Shown here: positions 1-8,417 of the stretch, piece after piece | How the letters are laid out: each line of letters starts with the position of its first letter | Numbering within the stretch: position 1 is the first letter of the stretch | Assembly (NCBI RefSeq): GCF_004101785.1 | Contig: NZ_CP035130.1 | Location: 1,178,001 to 1,242,000, forward strand | Length of the DNA: 64,000 bases | Source: Gudongella oleilytica | GTDB taxonomy: Bacteria; Bacillota; Clostridia; Tissierellales; Tissierellaceae | Direction: 5' to 3' | Notes under the pieces: generated by a model | Told to the model about the DNA's origin: nothing | Database searches by the model: none | The model's input: only the letters and a program-made list of their open reading frames with translations | Program-made: the position numbers and the translations under genes

Positions 1-893
1 GGATAGGTCTTTCAAAGACGAGAAAGGAAATGAGCAATAAACTTGAAGACATTTTCACTGGCTACAAGGGTATTGAGGATGAGCTTTTTGAGGATCTTGA
101 GGATATTTTGGTATCTACAGATGCTGGAGTAGGTCCATCAGTCAAAATAATAGAAAGACTTAAAGTAAGAGTGAGAGAGGAAAAGGCAACAGAAAGTCAA
201 CAGGTTAGGAACTTACTAAAGGATGAGATCAAGAAATTGATGGTTGAATCTGTACAAGAAAATGATCTTCATCTTGAGCCCCATCCGTCTGTTTTATTGG
301 TGGTAGGGGTAAATGGAGTAGGAAAAACAACGACTATTGGGAAACTGGCTTACGGGTTCAAGCAGAGCGGCAAGAAGGTTCTTATAGCAGCTGGTGACAC
401 ATTCAGAGCTGCTGCTATAGAACAGTTGGAGGAATGGAGTAAAAGGGCAGGTGTTGACATAGTTGCCCACACTGAAGGTTCAGATCCTGCAGCAGTTATT
501 TTTGACGGCATACAAGCAGCCAAAGCTCGAAAGTCTGATATATTGATTTGTGATACAGCAGGTAGGCTTCATAATAAATCAAACTTAATGAACGAGCTCG
601 GAAAGATTTTCAGGATAATTGAGAGGGAATATCCCGAGGCAACCAAAGAAATACTCTTGGTTTTGGATGCGACAACTGGTCAGAATGCAATCAACCAGGC
701 CAAAGTGTTTAAAGAGGTAGCACAAATTACTGGAGTTGCCCTCACAAAGCTCGATGGTACCGCTAAAGGTGGAGTAGCCATTGCACTTCAAACAGAACTT
801 GCACTCCCAATTAAGCTAATAGGTGTAGGAGAGAGCATTGAAGATCTTCAGCCTTTCTCAGTTGACTCTTTCGTTGAGGCTATGTTTGAATAA
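1..893 (+). CDS. ftsY: Signal recognition particle receptor FtsY (5' end outside window)
   Basis: SRP receptor GTPase that docks ribosome-nascent-chain-SRP complexes at the membrane and hands them to SecYEG. The reading frame is open from base 3, and the residues before the first ATG (base 30) read GLSKTRKEM, which fits the usual FtsY N-domain start, so the gene begins upstream of the window and the ATG at 30 is internal. Counting from that ATG, G1 is GVNGVGKT at about 93-100, followed by DTAGR and the TKLDGTAKGG motif near the C-terminus. It lies upstream of ylxM and ffh, so both halves of the SRP pathway are together. The end at TAA 891-893 is secure; family assignment is certain. Confidence 0.96.
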   Translation, partial: IGLSKTRKEMSNKLEDIFTGYKGIEDELFEDLEDILVSTDAGVGPSVKIIERLKVRVREEKATESQQVRNLLKDEIKKLMVESVQENDLHLEPHPSVLLVVGVNGVGKTTTIGKLAYGFKQSGKKVLIAAGDTFRAAAIEQLEEWSKRAGVDIVAHTEGSDPAAVIFDGIQAAKARKSDILICDTAGRLHNKSNLMNELGKIFRIIEREYPEATKEILLVLDATTGQNAINQAKVFKEVAQITGVALTKLDGTAKGGVAIALQTELALPIKLIGVGESIEDLQPFSVDSFVEAMFE

Positions 894-904
894 TCTGGAA
901 AAGC

Positions 905-933
905 TTGACAACTCAATGTGCATAGAATAGAAT
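905..933 (+). promoter_or_regulatory. Promoter upstream of ylxM-ffh
   Basis: TTGACA (905-910), 17-base spacer, TAGAAT (928-933): five of six matches in the -10 and a perfect -35 for the vegetative sigma factor. It lies in the ftsY-ylxM gap and is followed at once by a hairpin, so transcripts from it would start within or next to that stem. Confidence 0.6.
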
Positions 934-968
934 AGTACTGTCAAGGAATTTACTTGACAGTACTTTTG
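934..968 (+). terminator. Hairpin terminator or attenuator between ftsY and ylxM
   Basis: Arms AGTACTGTCAAG (934-945) and CTTGACAGTACT (953-964) pair perfectly over 12 bp with a 7-base loop, followed by TTT. It can end ftsY transcription. Because it directly follows a promoter, it could also attenuate transcripts entering ylxM. Confidence 0.65.
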
Positions 969-980
969 GTTGGTGATAGA

Positions 981-1340
981 ATGGACAAGTTGGTTAAAAT
1001 AGGTATACTGCTTGATTTCTATGGTAAACTACTCAGTGAAAAGCAATATCAGATAATGGAACTATACTATCTTAATGATTTTTCACTTTCAGAAATCGGT
1101 GAGGAGCTGCGAATTAGCAGACAAAGTGTCTTTGATACCATAAAACGCTCTGAAGAAAAGCTCTATTCCTTTGAAAACGAGCTTGGTCTTGTGGATAAAT
1201 TTTATTCCAGCCAGGACACTATACGTGATATAAGAAAAATAGCTGCTGAAATTTATGAAATTGGGGAAAATGGGGCAAACAAGGAAATAATGGATAAAGC
1301 CATAGGTATAGAGGAGAGGATCTCTAAAATACTTATCTAA
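981..1340 (+). CDS. ylxM: YlxM/p13-like SRP accessory protein
   Basis: A 119-residue helix-turn-helix protein of the YlxM family (UPF0122), encoded next to ffh in many Firmicutes and linked to SRP function. The central stretch (LNDFSLSEIGEELRISRQSV) is a sigma-region-4-like HTH at about residues 30-50, and the C-terminal third is helical and charged. An in-frame TTG at 954 exists but lies inside the terminator stem; ATG 981, preceded by GGTGATAG, is the better start and gives the normal family length. It probably shares transcripts with ffh, which follows after 36 bases. A DNA-binding role is suggested by the fold but is not proven. Confidence 0.88.
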   Translation: MDKLVKIGILLDFYGKLLSEKQYQIMELYYLNDFSLSEIGEELRISRQSVFDTIKRSEEKLYSFENELGLVDKFYSSQDTIRDIRKIAAEIYEIGENGANKEIMDKAIGIEERISKILI

Positions 1341-1376
1341 GGAGTATCATCCTAAATATGGCAGGAGGGTTCAAAA

Positions 1377-2717
1377 TTGGTGTTTGAAAGCTTATCTGAA
1401 AAGCTGCAAAATGCTCTTGGTAAGCTCAAGGGCAAGGGTAAGATAAATGAAAAAGATCTTGATGCTGCTCTTCGAGAGGTCCGATTAGCACTCCTTGAGG
1501 CAGACGTTAACTTTAAGGTAGTTAAAGATTTTATAAAGAGGATAAAGGAAAGGGCTCTTGGTGCAGAAGTAATGGAGAGTCTTACTCCGGGTCAGCAGGT
1601 AGTCAAGATAGTTAATGACGAGTTGACGGCTTTAATGGGAGAAAAAGAAGAAAAGCTTGAGTTTGCTTCTTCTCCTCCTACTGTGATCCTTATGTGTGGT
1701 CTCCAGGGAGCTGGTAAAACTACAACCACTGGAAAACTTGCAGGTCTGCTCAAAAAGCAAGGCAAAAGACCATTGCTTGTTGCGTGCGACGTTTATAGGC
1801 CAGCTGCAATTAAGCAGCTTGAAGTGGTAGGTGAAAAAGTAAGCGTACCTGTTTTCTCGATGGGAGACAAGAATAACCCTGTAGACATTGCAAAGGCTGC
1901 ACTTGAGCATGGCAAAAAGCATGGAAACGACGTAATAATCGTAGATACTGCTGGAAGGCTTCACATCGATGAGGAATTGATGGAAGAAATTGTTAATATC
2001 AAGGCTACTGTAAAGCCAAAGGAGACACTACTCGTTTTGGATGCTATGACAGGCCAGGATGCAGTAAATGTAGCTGAGAGCTTTAATGAAAGACTTGGAA
2101 TAACTGGAGTCGTCCTTACAAAGCTTGATGGAGATGCAAGAGGCGGTGCAGCACTTTCAATCAGGGCTGTAACAAATAAGCCAATTAAATTCGTAGGCAT
2201 GGGAGAAAAAGCAGATCAACTTGAGCCTTTCCACCCTGACAGAATGGCATCGAGAATTTTAGGAATGGGCGATGTGCTTAGCCTGATAGAAAAGGCGCAA
2301 GCTGGTATCGACGAGAAAAAGGCAATTGAACTTGAGAAGAAAATGAGGACAGCTCAGTTCACCTTTGACGACTTTCTGGACCAGTTGGAGCAAATGAAGA
2401 AAATGGGACCTTTGGATGAGCTTTTGGGTATGATCCCGGGGATGAATTCTAAAGCTCTTAAAGGACTTGACCTCAATCCTAAGGATCTGATAAAGACAGA
2501 AGCAATCATAAAGTCCATGACTAAAAGAGAAAGAGACAATCCGGATGTTATCGACAGCAGCAGAAGAAAGAGAATAGCTGCTGGAAGCGGAACAACCGTA
2601 TCAGATGTGAATAGATTATTAAAACAATTTAAAGAAACTAAGAAAATGATGAAAAAATTCTCAGAAATGAGCAAAGGTCCGAAGAAGAAAGGGAAAATAG
2701 GATTCCCCTTTTTCTAA
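1377..2717 (+). CDS. ffh: Signal recognition particle protein Ffh (SRP54)
   Basis: GTPase subunit of SRP; binds 4.5S/6S RNA and signal sequences as they leave the ribosome. The 446 residues show the N domain (1-90), the G domain with [15 protein letters not shown] at about 107-121, DTAGRLH and [10 protein letters not shown], and a methionine-rich M domain (from about 300) with [17 protein letters not shown]. The start is TTG 1377, 7 bases after GGAGGG, giving [10 protein letters not shown], the typical Ffh N-terminus; GTG 1380 is the alternative. The RNA partner gene is not in this window. Length and motifs are standard. Confidence 0.97.
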   Translation: MVFESLSEKLQNALGKLKGKGKINEKDLDAALREVRLALLEADVNFKVVKDFIKRIKERALGAEVMESLTPGQQVVKIVNDELTALMGEKEEKLEFASSPPTVILMCGLQGAGKTTTTGKLAGLLKKQGKRPLLVACDVYRPAAIKQLEVVGEKVSVPVFSMGDKNNPVDIAKAALEHGKKHGNDVIIVDTAGRLHIDEELMEEIVNIKATVKPKETLLVLDAMTGQDAVNVAESFNERLGITGVVLTKLDGDARGGAALSIRAVTNKPIKFVGMGEKADQLEPFHPDRMASRILGMGDVLSLIEKAQAGIDEKKAIELEKKMRTAQFTFDDFLDQLEQMKKMGPLDELLGMIPGMNSKALKGLDLNPKDLIKTEAIIKSMTKRERDNPDVIDSSRRKRIAAGSGTTVSDVNRLLKQFKETKKMMKKFSEMSKGPKKKGKIGFPFF

Positions 2718-2747
2718 ATAGATATCAAATTACAGGAGGTGAAATTA

Positions 2748-3017
2748 ATGGCAGTTAAAATCAGACTTAAGAGAATGGGTGCAAAGAAGAATCCTTTCTA
2801 TAGAATCGTAGTTGCAGATTCAAGATCACCAAGAGACGGGAGATTCATTGAGGAAATTGGCTACTACAATCCGCTTACCGAACCTAAGACTATAAAGGTT
2901 GACAGTGAGAAGGCTGAAAAATGGCTTAAGAACGGTGCAAAACCTACTGAGACAGTTGAAAAGCTCTTCAAGGATAGTGGATTGTACAACAAGGCAGAGG
3001 AAGCAACTGAAAAATAA
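2748..3017 (+). CDS. rpsP: 30S ribosomal protein S16
   Basis: Small-subunit protein S16, 89 residues, starting [20 protein letters not shown], which is diagnostic. ATG 2748 follows CAGGAGGTGAAATTA; a GTG at 2739 lies within the SD and is rejected. It heads the conserved rpsP-khpA-rimM-trmD-rplS cluster, spaced 30 bases after ffh with no terminator visible, so ffh transcripts probably continue into it. Confidence 0.97.
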   Translation: MAVKIRLKRMGAKKNPFYRIVVADSRSPRDGRFIEEIGYYNPLTEPKTIKVDSEKAEKWLKNGAKPTETVEKLFKDSGLYNKAEEATEK

Positions 3018-3034
3018 TCCTGGAGGTGCACACT

Positions 3035-3265
3035 ATGGGTGAATTGGTAGAGTTTATTGCAAAGTCACTGGTAGACAATCCTGACATGGTCAGTGTAAAT
3101 GAAGTGGAAGGCTCTCAATCCATAATAATCGAGATCAAGGTTGCACCTGCGGACATGGGTAAGATAATTGGAAAGCAGGGACGGATCGCCAAAGCGATAA
3201 GAACTGTTGTTAAAGCTGCCGCGATCAAAGACAACAAGAGAGTTGTCGTTGAAATATTGCAGTAG
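3035..3265 (+). CDS. khpA: KH-domain RNA-binding protein KhpA (YlqC)
   Basis: Small (76 aa) protein made of a single KH domain with the GxxG loop in GKIIGKQGRIAKAIR at about residues 46-60. In Gram-positive bacteria KhpA pairs with KhpB/Jag to bind RNA and influence cell division and envelope growth. ATG 3035 sits 8 bases after TGGAGGTG; the GTG at 3026 is part of that SD. Its place between rpsP and rimM is the conserved one. The Jag partner is not in the window. Confidence 0.93.
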   Translation: MGELVEFIAKSLVDNPDMVSVNEVEGSQSIIIEIKVAPADMGKIIGKQGRIAKAIRTVVKAAAIKDNKRVVVEILQ

Positions 3266-3292
3266 TTATGCCTTACCGGACAGGTGAAAGAA

Positions 3293-3793
3293 ATGGGATA
3301 TACCGCCATTGGCAAAATCACTAATTCTCATGGCGTAAAGGGAGATATTAAGATATTTCCTCTGACTGACGATCCGGATAGGTTCTTCTCTCTTAAGAAG
3401 GCTTACGTCGGAGAGATCAAGGAAGAGGTATTGCCTGAAGAACCAAGGATCCACAAGGGAATGGTCCTTATGAGGCTTAAAGGTTTGGAGGATATAAATA
3501 AAATACTTCGATTCAAGGGACAGTATATCTATGTCTTAGATGATGACAGAATCAAATTGCCTGAAGGAAGATACTTCATATCAGATCTTATAGGGTGTGA
3601 GGTTTATGACATGACTGAAAGAAAGCTTGGAACGATAAAGGATGTTCTTCAGGGAGCAGCTAACGATGTTTATGTTATCGACGGCGGCAATGGTATGGAA
3701 TATCTTATACCTGCAGTTGAGAGGTTTATAGTGTCGGTCAGTATAGCCGATAAAAGGATCCAGGTGGATCCAATAGAAGGAATGATTGAATGA
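3293..3793 (+). CDS. rimM: 16S rRNA processing protein RimM
   Basis: Assembly factor for the 30S head that binds S19 and aids 16S maturation. 166 residues: an N-terminal RimM beta-barrel (from about residue 3, with GKITNSHGVKGDIKI) and a C-terminal PRC barrel (from about 90, with LIGCEVYD). ATG 3293 is preferred over GTG 3284 because AGGTGAAAG ends 6 bases upstream. The stop overlaps trmD's start (ATGA), so the two are translationally coupled. Confidence 0.95.
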   Translation: MGYTAIGKITNSHGVKGDIKIFPLTDDPDRFFSLKKAYVGEIKEEVLPEEPRIHKGMVLMRLKGLEDINKILRFKGQYIYVLDDDRIKLPEGRYFISDLIGCEVYDMTERKLGTIKDVLQGAANDVYVIDGGNGMEYLIPAVERFIVSVSIADKRIQVDPIEGMIE

Positions 3794-4524
3794 AAATCGA
3801 TGTTTTGACATTGTTCCCTGAATTATTCGACGTGTTGAAAAGCTATAGCATCGTAGGTAGGGCAATATCCGAAAAAAAACTTGAGGTTTCAGCCGTAAAT
3901 ATAAGAGATTTCTCTGATGATAAACACGGAAGGGTGGACGACTACCCTTATGGTGGAGGCAAGGGCATGGTCATCAAACCAGAGCCTGTATATTCGTCTA
4001 TATTGTCAGTAAGAAGTCCAAATAGCAGAATCATTTACTTGTCTCCTCAGGGAGTTCCGTTAACACAGGAGAAGGTGGTCGAGCTTTCATCAGAAGATCA
4101 TCTTATACTGTTGGCTGGACATTATGAAGGAATAGACTGCAGGGTAATTGAGAGCTTTGTTGATGAGGAGATATCTATAGGAGATTATGTTCTTACAGGT
4201 GGTGAGATACCTGCCATGGTGTTAATAGACTCAATTGCAAGATTACTTCCCGGTGTGTTGGCATCGGACGAATCCTACCAGATCGAATCCCATTACAATG
4301 GACTGCTGGAGTATCCTCAGTACACACGTCCCAGAGTATTTATGGGTATGAAGGTCCCAGGAGTATTATTGAGTGGAGACCATGAGAAAATATCGTTGTG
4401 GAGAAAGCTCAGTTCGTTAAAAACTACTATAGTAAAGAGACCAGATCTTATAAGCAGGTTAAAAGAAGGCAATAGCGACCTGGATGAGCTCTGGATATTG
4501 CTGGACAGACTGGGTAAAAGATAG
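3790..4524 (+). CDS. trmD: tRNA (guanine37-N1)-methyltransferase TrmD
   Basis: Makes m1G37 in tRNAs reading CNN codons, preventing +1 frameshifts; uses SAM. The 244 residues carry the SPOUT trefoil-knot motifs LSPQGVPL, LLAGHYEGIDCRV and EISIGDYVLTGGE. The start ATG overlaps the rimM stop by four bases. The stop is followed immediately by the rplS promoter, so the ribosomal protein downstream can be expressed separately. Length and motifs are normal. Confidence 0.97.
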   Translation: MKIDVLTLFPELFDVLKSYSIVGRAISEKKLEVSAVNIRDFSDDKHGRVDDYPYGGGKGMVIKPEPVYSSILSVRSPNSRIIYLSPQGVPLTQEKVVELSSEDHLILLAGHYEGIDCRVIESFVDEEISIGDYVLTGGEIPAMVLIDSIARLLPGVLASDESYQIESHYNGLLEYPQYTRPRVFMGMKVPGVLLSGDHEKISLWRKLSSLKTTIVKRPDLISRLKEGNSDLDELWILLDRLGKR

Positions 4525-4553
4525 TTGTCTAAATCAGAACGCTATGCTATAAT
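4525..4553 (+). promoter_or_regulatory. Promoter of rplS with extended -10
   Basis: TTGTCT (4525-4530), 17-base spacer, TATAAT (4548-4553) preceded by TGC, which makes an extended -10. It begins at the first base after the trmD stop. Confidence 0.7.
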
Positions 4554-4628
4554 ACAAAAGGTATTTACTAAGAACGGTCCTCTGCAAATGCTGCAAGAAC
4601 GTTTAGATAGAAGGGAGGATACTAAATA
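4554..4628 (+). promoter_or_regulatory. Candidate L19 leader (ribosomal protein autoregulation)
   Basis: The 5' untranslated stretch between the rplS promoter and its ATG contains GAACGGTCC, CTCTGCAAATGCTGC and AAGAACGTTT, with short complementary segments (GCA/TGC and AACG/CGTT). Its size and place match the Firmicutes L19 leader element known from comparative RNA studies. The fold was judged by eye, so the call is tentative. Confidence 0.4.
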
Positions 4629-4976
4629 ATGGATATAATCAAAATGCTGGAAGCTGAACAATTGAGAAATGATCTTCCTGAGTTTGCTGTAGGCGACAAC
4701 GTACAGGTTCACTACAAGGTAGTTGAGGGAACAAGAGAAAGAATTCAGGTTTTTGAAGGTACTGTCATCAAAATTCAAGGAGGCAGTGCAAGAAAGACCT
4801 TTACAGTAAGAAGGATTTCCTACGGAGTTGGAGTCGAGAGAACTTTCCCTATGCATTCACCAAGAGTTGAAAAAATAGTCGTAATCAGGAAGGGTAAAGT
4901 CAGAAGAGCTAAACTATACTACCTAAGAGACAGATTGGGCAAATCTGCTAAGGTCAAAGAGAAGAGATTTTATTAA
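4629..4976 (+). CDS. rplS: 50S ribosomal protein L19
   Basis: Large-subunit protein at the 30S-50S interface. 115 residues with the family signature [13 protein letters not shown] (about 66-78) and the C-terminal [20 protein letters not shown] segment. ATG 4629 follows AGGGAGGATACTAAATA. It has its own promoter and terminator, so it is a single-gene unit inside the larger cluster. Confidence 0.97.
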   Translation: MDIIKMLEAEQLRNDLPEFAVGDNVQVHYKVVEGTRERIQVFEGTVIKIQGGSARKTFTVRRISYGVGVERTFPMHSPRVEKIVVIRKGKVRRAKLYYLRDRLGKSAKVKEKRFY

Positions 4977-5000
4977 TGGGACTGTTTCAGTCCCAATTTT
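4977..5000 (+). terminator. Intrinsic terminator of rplS
   Basis: TGGGACTG (4977-4984), loop TTT, CAGTCCCA (4988-4995), then ATTTT. The stem starts at the base after the stop codon. Confidence 0.85.
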
Positions 5001-5022
5001 CATATTTAAGTAGGTGTAAAAA

Positions 5023-5883
5023 ATGGACATGAATATAAACTGGTACCCAGGTCATATGAAAAAAACCAAGGAGTCAATACAGAAAAGCTTGGTCATGATC
5101 GATATTGTTTTTGAGCTCCTGGATGCCAGGATCCCCTTCAGCAGCAGGAATCCAATAATAGATGAGCTTGTAGGCAGGAAGCCGAGAATAATTATACTTA
5201 ATAAGGCTGATCTTTCTAATCCGGACGGGAACAGACAGTGGCAGTCATATTTTAATGAAAAGGGTATCACTTCTGTGCTGTTAAACTCACTGAGTGGCAA
5301 AGGGCTGGATCAGCTTGTTGATCTCGCAAGAAATATAATGGCAGAGAAGAGAGTGAACAATGCAGCCAAAGGCATAATAAATCAGCCTATACGGGCGATG
5401 ATACTGGGTATCCCTAATGTTGGCAAATCAACGCTTATCAATAGTCTCGCAAAGAGAAAAGGAGCGAAAACAGGTAATAGACCCGGAATAACAAAGACAA
5501 CTCAATGGATCAAAACCAAAGGAGGTATAGAGTTACTGGATACACCGGGAATACTGTGGCCAAAATTCGAGGACCCGGAGGTTGGGCTAAATTTAGCGTA
5601 TACAGGAGCAATCAAGGATGAGATCCTTGATACCGAAACCCTGGCTCTAAAGCTTCTCCATAAGCTATGTAAGGAGCACCCGCATTTGATCCAGGATAGA
5701 TTTCAGGTTCCAATTTTAGATACCGAAATCCTTCAGGTAATGGATTCAATTGGAAGCAGAAGGGGATGCATTATCAAAGGCGGGGGCATAGATTACGAGA
5801 AGACAGCCAGATTGATTCTAGATGAGTTCAGAAAAGGTTTGCTTGGAAGAATAACGTTGGAAAAGCCTGAGGATGTGTTATAA
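5023..5883 (+). CDS. rbgA: Ribosome biogenesis GTPase RbgA (YlqF)
   Basis: Circularly permuted GTPase needed for late 50S assembly. In 286 residues the G motifs come in permuted order: NKADL (G4, about 60), then GIPNVGKSTLIN (G1, about 128) and DTPGILWPKF (G3, about 175). The N-terminus INWYPGHMKKT is typical. ATG 5023 follows a weak GTAGGTGT; ATG 5029 is possible. It sits beside rnhB, as in Bacillus. Confidence 0.95.
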   Translation: MDMNINWYPGHMKKTKESIQKSLVMIDIVFELLDARIPFSSRNPIIDELVGRKPRIIILNKADLSNPDGNRQWQSYFNEKGITSVLLNSLSGKGLDQLVDLARNIMAEKRVNNAAKGIINQPIRAMILGIPNVGKSTLINSLAKRKGAKTGNRPGITKTTQWIKTKGGIELLDTPGILWPKFEDPEVGLNLAYTGAIKDEILDTETLALKLLHKLCKEHPHLIQDRFQVPILDTEILQVMDSIGSRRGCIIKGGGIDYEKTARLILDEFRKGLLGRITLEKPEDVL

Positions 5884-6501
5884 GTGTTTGAAATTGAGAG
5901 AAGATTATATGATGAAGGACACCGCTTCGTGGCATGTATCGATGAAGTGGGCAGGGGCTGTCTATTCGGAGATGTAGTTGCCTGTGCTATTATACTGCCT
6001 CAAAGGTATACTATAGATGGTGTCAGAGATTCTAAAAAACTATCCCCTTCTAAAAGAGAAAAGCTAAATGGCTATATCCTTCATGATTCAATTGCGGTGG
6101 GACTAGGCAGGATAACACCTGCTGTCATTGACCGGGTTAATATTAAGGAAGCAACGAGACTGGCGATGAAACAGGCGCTTGATAATTTGACAGATAAGGA
6201 TGGTAAGCGCATAATCCCCAGTTATGTACTCATAGATGCGGAGAGGATCCAAACCGACATACCTCAGTTAGGGGTCATTGATGGTGACAACATTGTACAT
6301 GGCATATCAGCGGCCTCTATCGTAGCAAAGGTTTTCAGAGACAGTCTATGTATTTCCTGGGATAAAGCTTATTCAGGCTACGATATAGCAGGCAACAAAG
6401 GCTATGGAACTGCAAAGCATATCCAGGCATTGCTTGAGATTGGGCCTGCTGAATTACATAGAAAAAGCTTCATATCAAAAATAATGGAAGGTAAGAAATG
6501 A
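5884..6501 (+). CDS. rnhB: Ribonuclease HII, divergent
   Basis: Cleaves RNA of RNA-DNA hybrids, including single ribonucleotides in DNA. The 205 residues keep the acidic catalytic set: DE in CIDEVGRG, the D of LIDAERI and the D of VAKVFRD. The C-terminal KGYGTAKH and HRKSF are typical. The usual GRGPLAGPV stretch is GRGCLFGDV here, and the usual GDAKS is GDNIV, so it belongs to a divergent branch. The start is GTG, one base after the rbgA stop. Activity looks likely because all catalytic acids are present. Confidence 0.92.
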   Translation: MFEIERRLYDEGHRFVACIDEVGRGCLFGDVVACAIILPQRYTIDGVRDSKKLSPSKREKLNGYILHDSIAVGLGRITPAVIDRVNIKEATRLAMKQALDNLTDKDGKRIIPSYVLIDAERIQTDIPQLGVIDGDNIVHGISAASIVAKVFRDSLCISWDKAYSGYDIAGNKGYGTAKHIQALLEIGPAELHRKSFISKIMEGKK

Positions 6502-6854
6502 ACAGACACATAAATACTGGCCGAATGGGTGAATCTCTGGCCATTGAGTACTTGACTGACAAAGGATATGTAATTCTCGAAACCAACTATCGGAATAGGA
6601 TCGGGGAAGTCGATATCATCGCCTACGACAAAGACGTCCTGGTTTTTGTAGAAGTAAAAACCAGATTGGGTACCAATTACGGTTATGCATTCGAATCAGT
6701 CGACTCCAGAAAGCAAAAGAAAATTGCAAACGCATCTCTTATGTATCTTCAGAAGAATAGAATGTCTGATGTGCAGGTAAGGTATGATGTTATTGAAGTC
6801 TATCCGATGGAGGAAGTAAGAGTCAATCATTTTGAGAATGCATTTTCCTTATAG
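6498..6854 (+). CDS. yraN: YraN family (UPF0102) nuclease-like protein
   Basis: A 118-residue restriction-endonuclease-fold protein: GRMGESLAIEYL at the N-terminus, then IGEVDIIA and FVEVKTR, which give the E, D and ExK residues of a PD-(D/E)xK site. The true role is unknown; conserved linkage with rnhB, comM and dprA suggests DNA processing or Holliday-junction work. The start overlaps the rnhB stop (ATGA). Family assignment is firm, biochemical function is not. Confidence 0.88.
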   Translation: MNRHINTGRMGESLAIEYLTDKGYVILETNYRNRIGEVDIIAYDKDVLVFVEVKTRLGTNYGYAFESVDSRKQKKIANASLMYLQKNRMSDVQVRYDVIEVYPMEEVRVNHFENAFSL

Positions 6855-6878
6855 CTTACAGCCAAAGGAGAGATGTAT

Positions 6879-8408
6879 ATGTATTCCAAAGTTAACACTT
6901 GCGTATTACAAGGACTGAATGGACATCTGGTAGAGGTTGAGGCGGATTTGTCCCGAGGGCTACCCATGTTCAATATTGTAGGTCTTCCAGATGCTGCCAT
7001 CAAAGAATCAAAGGAAAGAGTAAGGGCTGCAGTTAAAAACAGCGGTTATGAGTTCCCATTGAGCAGGATAACAATAAATCTTGCTCCTGCTAGCCTTCGT
7101 AAGGATGGCTCGCAGATGGATCTGGCTATCGCAGTTGGGATCCTGCGGTCTGCTACTTTTTTAAAGGAATTTGATTATGAAGCTACCATTTTCATCGGTG
7201 AGCTGTCACTTGATGGGTCATTGAACAGGATCGAAGGGGCATTGCCTATGGTTATATCGATGAGAGAGCTGGGTTTTAAAAGATTTCTCGTTCCATTTGC
7301 AAATAGGGAAGAGTGTTCAATAATTGGGGACGTAGAGATAATTCCGGTCGAAAATCTTTGGGAGGCCTGTGGCTACATAAACGGAGAGCTCGAACTTAAA
7401 CCTTATAAAAGTGAAGGACTTGGTCATGCTTCACTTGCCGATTCTGATAGCATTGATTTCGCTGATATTAAAGGTCAGGAAGGTATGAAACGCGCTATGG
7501 AGGTCTCTGCTGCCGGAGCTCATAATCTTTTGATAATTGGACCTCCTGGATCAGGCAAAACAATGGCAGCAAGAAGGCTTCCGACAATTCTCCCTGATCT
7601 TGAGCTTGAGGAAGCAATAGAAGTCACCAAAATTTACAGTGTGGCTGGTTACCTGACTTCCGGTGGTCTTATAATGAAAAGACCTTTTAGGGCTCCTCAT
7701 CATTCTGCATCAGGTGTATCAATAATCGGAGGTGGAAGAGTACCAAAGCCTGGGGAGGTTTCACTGGCACATAATGGAGTATTGTTCTTCGACGAGCTAC
7801 CAGAATTTCAGAAAAATGTACTTGAAGTTCTCAGACAGCCTCTGGAGGATGGATCTGTTCAAATATCAAGGGTGAATGCTTCACTATCATACCCTTCAAG
7901 ATTTATGTTTGTGGCAAGTATGAACCCTTGCCCTTGTGGATATTTAGGTGATCCGCTGCACAGCTGTAGTTGCAGTCAGGGTAGCATCGATCGATACTTG
8001 GGGAAAATAAGCCATCCATTATTGGACAGGATAGATCTTCACATAGAGGTAATGCCGGTTAAATACGATGATCTTAATATGGAAATGAAAGCCAGATCTT
8101 CTTCTGAAATGAAGAAAGCAGTTGAAAATGCTCGAAAGATTCAAGCTGAAAGGTTTGCAGACGTAAAAATATTTTGCAATGCAAATATGGGGAATAAAGA
8201 AATTAAAAAATATTGCAAATTAGACAGCTCATGTGAAGAGATTATGAGAACGGCTTTTGATAAATACAGGTTAAGCGGAAGATCCTATAACAGAATCCTT
8301 AAGGTAGCTCGAACTATCGCAGACCTCGATTCTTCTGACTGCATTAGGGAAAACCATTTATTGGAAGCAATCGGTTACCGGGGTCTTGAGAAAAAATATT
8401 GGGGGTAG
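6879..8408 (+). CDS. comM: ComM/YifB family Mg-chelatase-like AAA+ ATPase
   Basis: AAA+ helicase-like protein; in transformable bacteria ComM promotes branch migration during DNA uptake. 509 residues: an N-terminal Lon-S5-like ChlI domain (LPMFNIVGLPDAAIKESKER), Walker A GPPGSGKT (about 225), Walker B VLFFDELPEF (about 305), and a C-terminal Mg-chelatase domain. The cysteines NPCPCGYLG and CSCSQG are typical. ATG 6879 is preferred because AAAGGAG lies only 2 bases before ATG 6873. Followed by dprA, another competence-linked gene. Confidence 0.93.
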   Translation: MYSKVNTCVLQGLNGHLVEVEADLSRGLPMFNIVGLPDAAIKESKERVRAAVKNSGYEFPLSRITINLAPASLRKDGSQMDLAIAVGILRSATFLKEFDYEATIFIGELSLDGSLNRIEGALPMVISMRELGFKRFLVPFANREECSIIGDVEIIPVENLWEACGYINGELELKPYKSEGLGHASLADSDSIDFADIKGQEGMKRAMEVSAAGAHNLLIIGPPGSGKTMAARRLPTILPDLELEEAIEVTKIYSVAGYLTSGGLIMKRPFRAPHHSASGVSIIGGGRVPKPGEVSLAHNGVLFFDELPEFQKNVLEVLRQPLEDGSVQISRVNASLSYPSRFMFVASMNPCPCGYLGDPLHSCSCSQGSIDRYLGKISHPLLDRIDLHIEVMPVKYDDLNMEMKARSSSEMKKAVENARKIQAERFADVKIFCNANMGNKEIKKYCKLDSSCEEIMRTAFDKYRLSGRSYNRILKVARTIADLDSSDCIRENHLLEAIGYRGLEKKYWG

Positions 8409-8417
8409 ATTCGAAAT

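Noticed and set aside
954-980. In-frame TTG start for ylxM at 954
   Set aside because: It is inside the terminator stem and has no SD.
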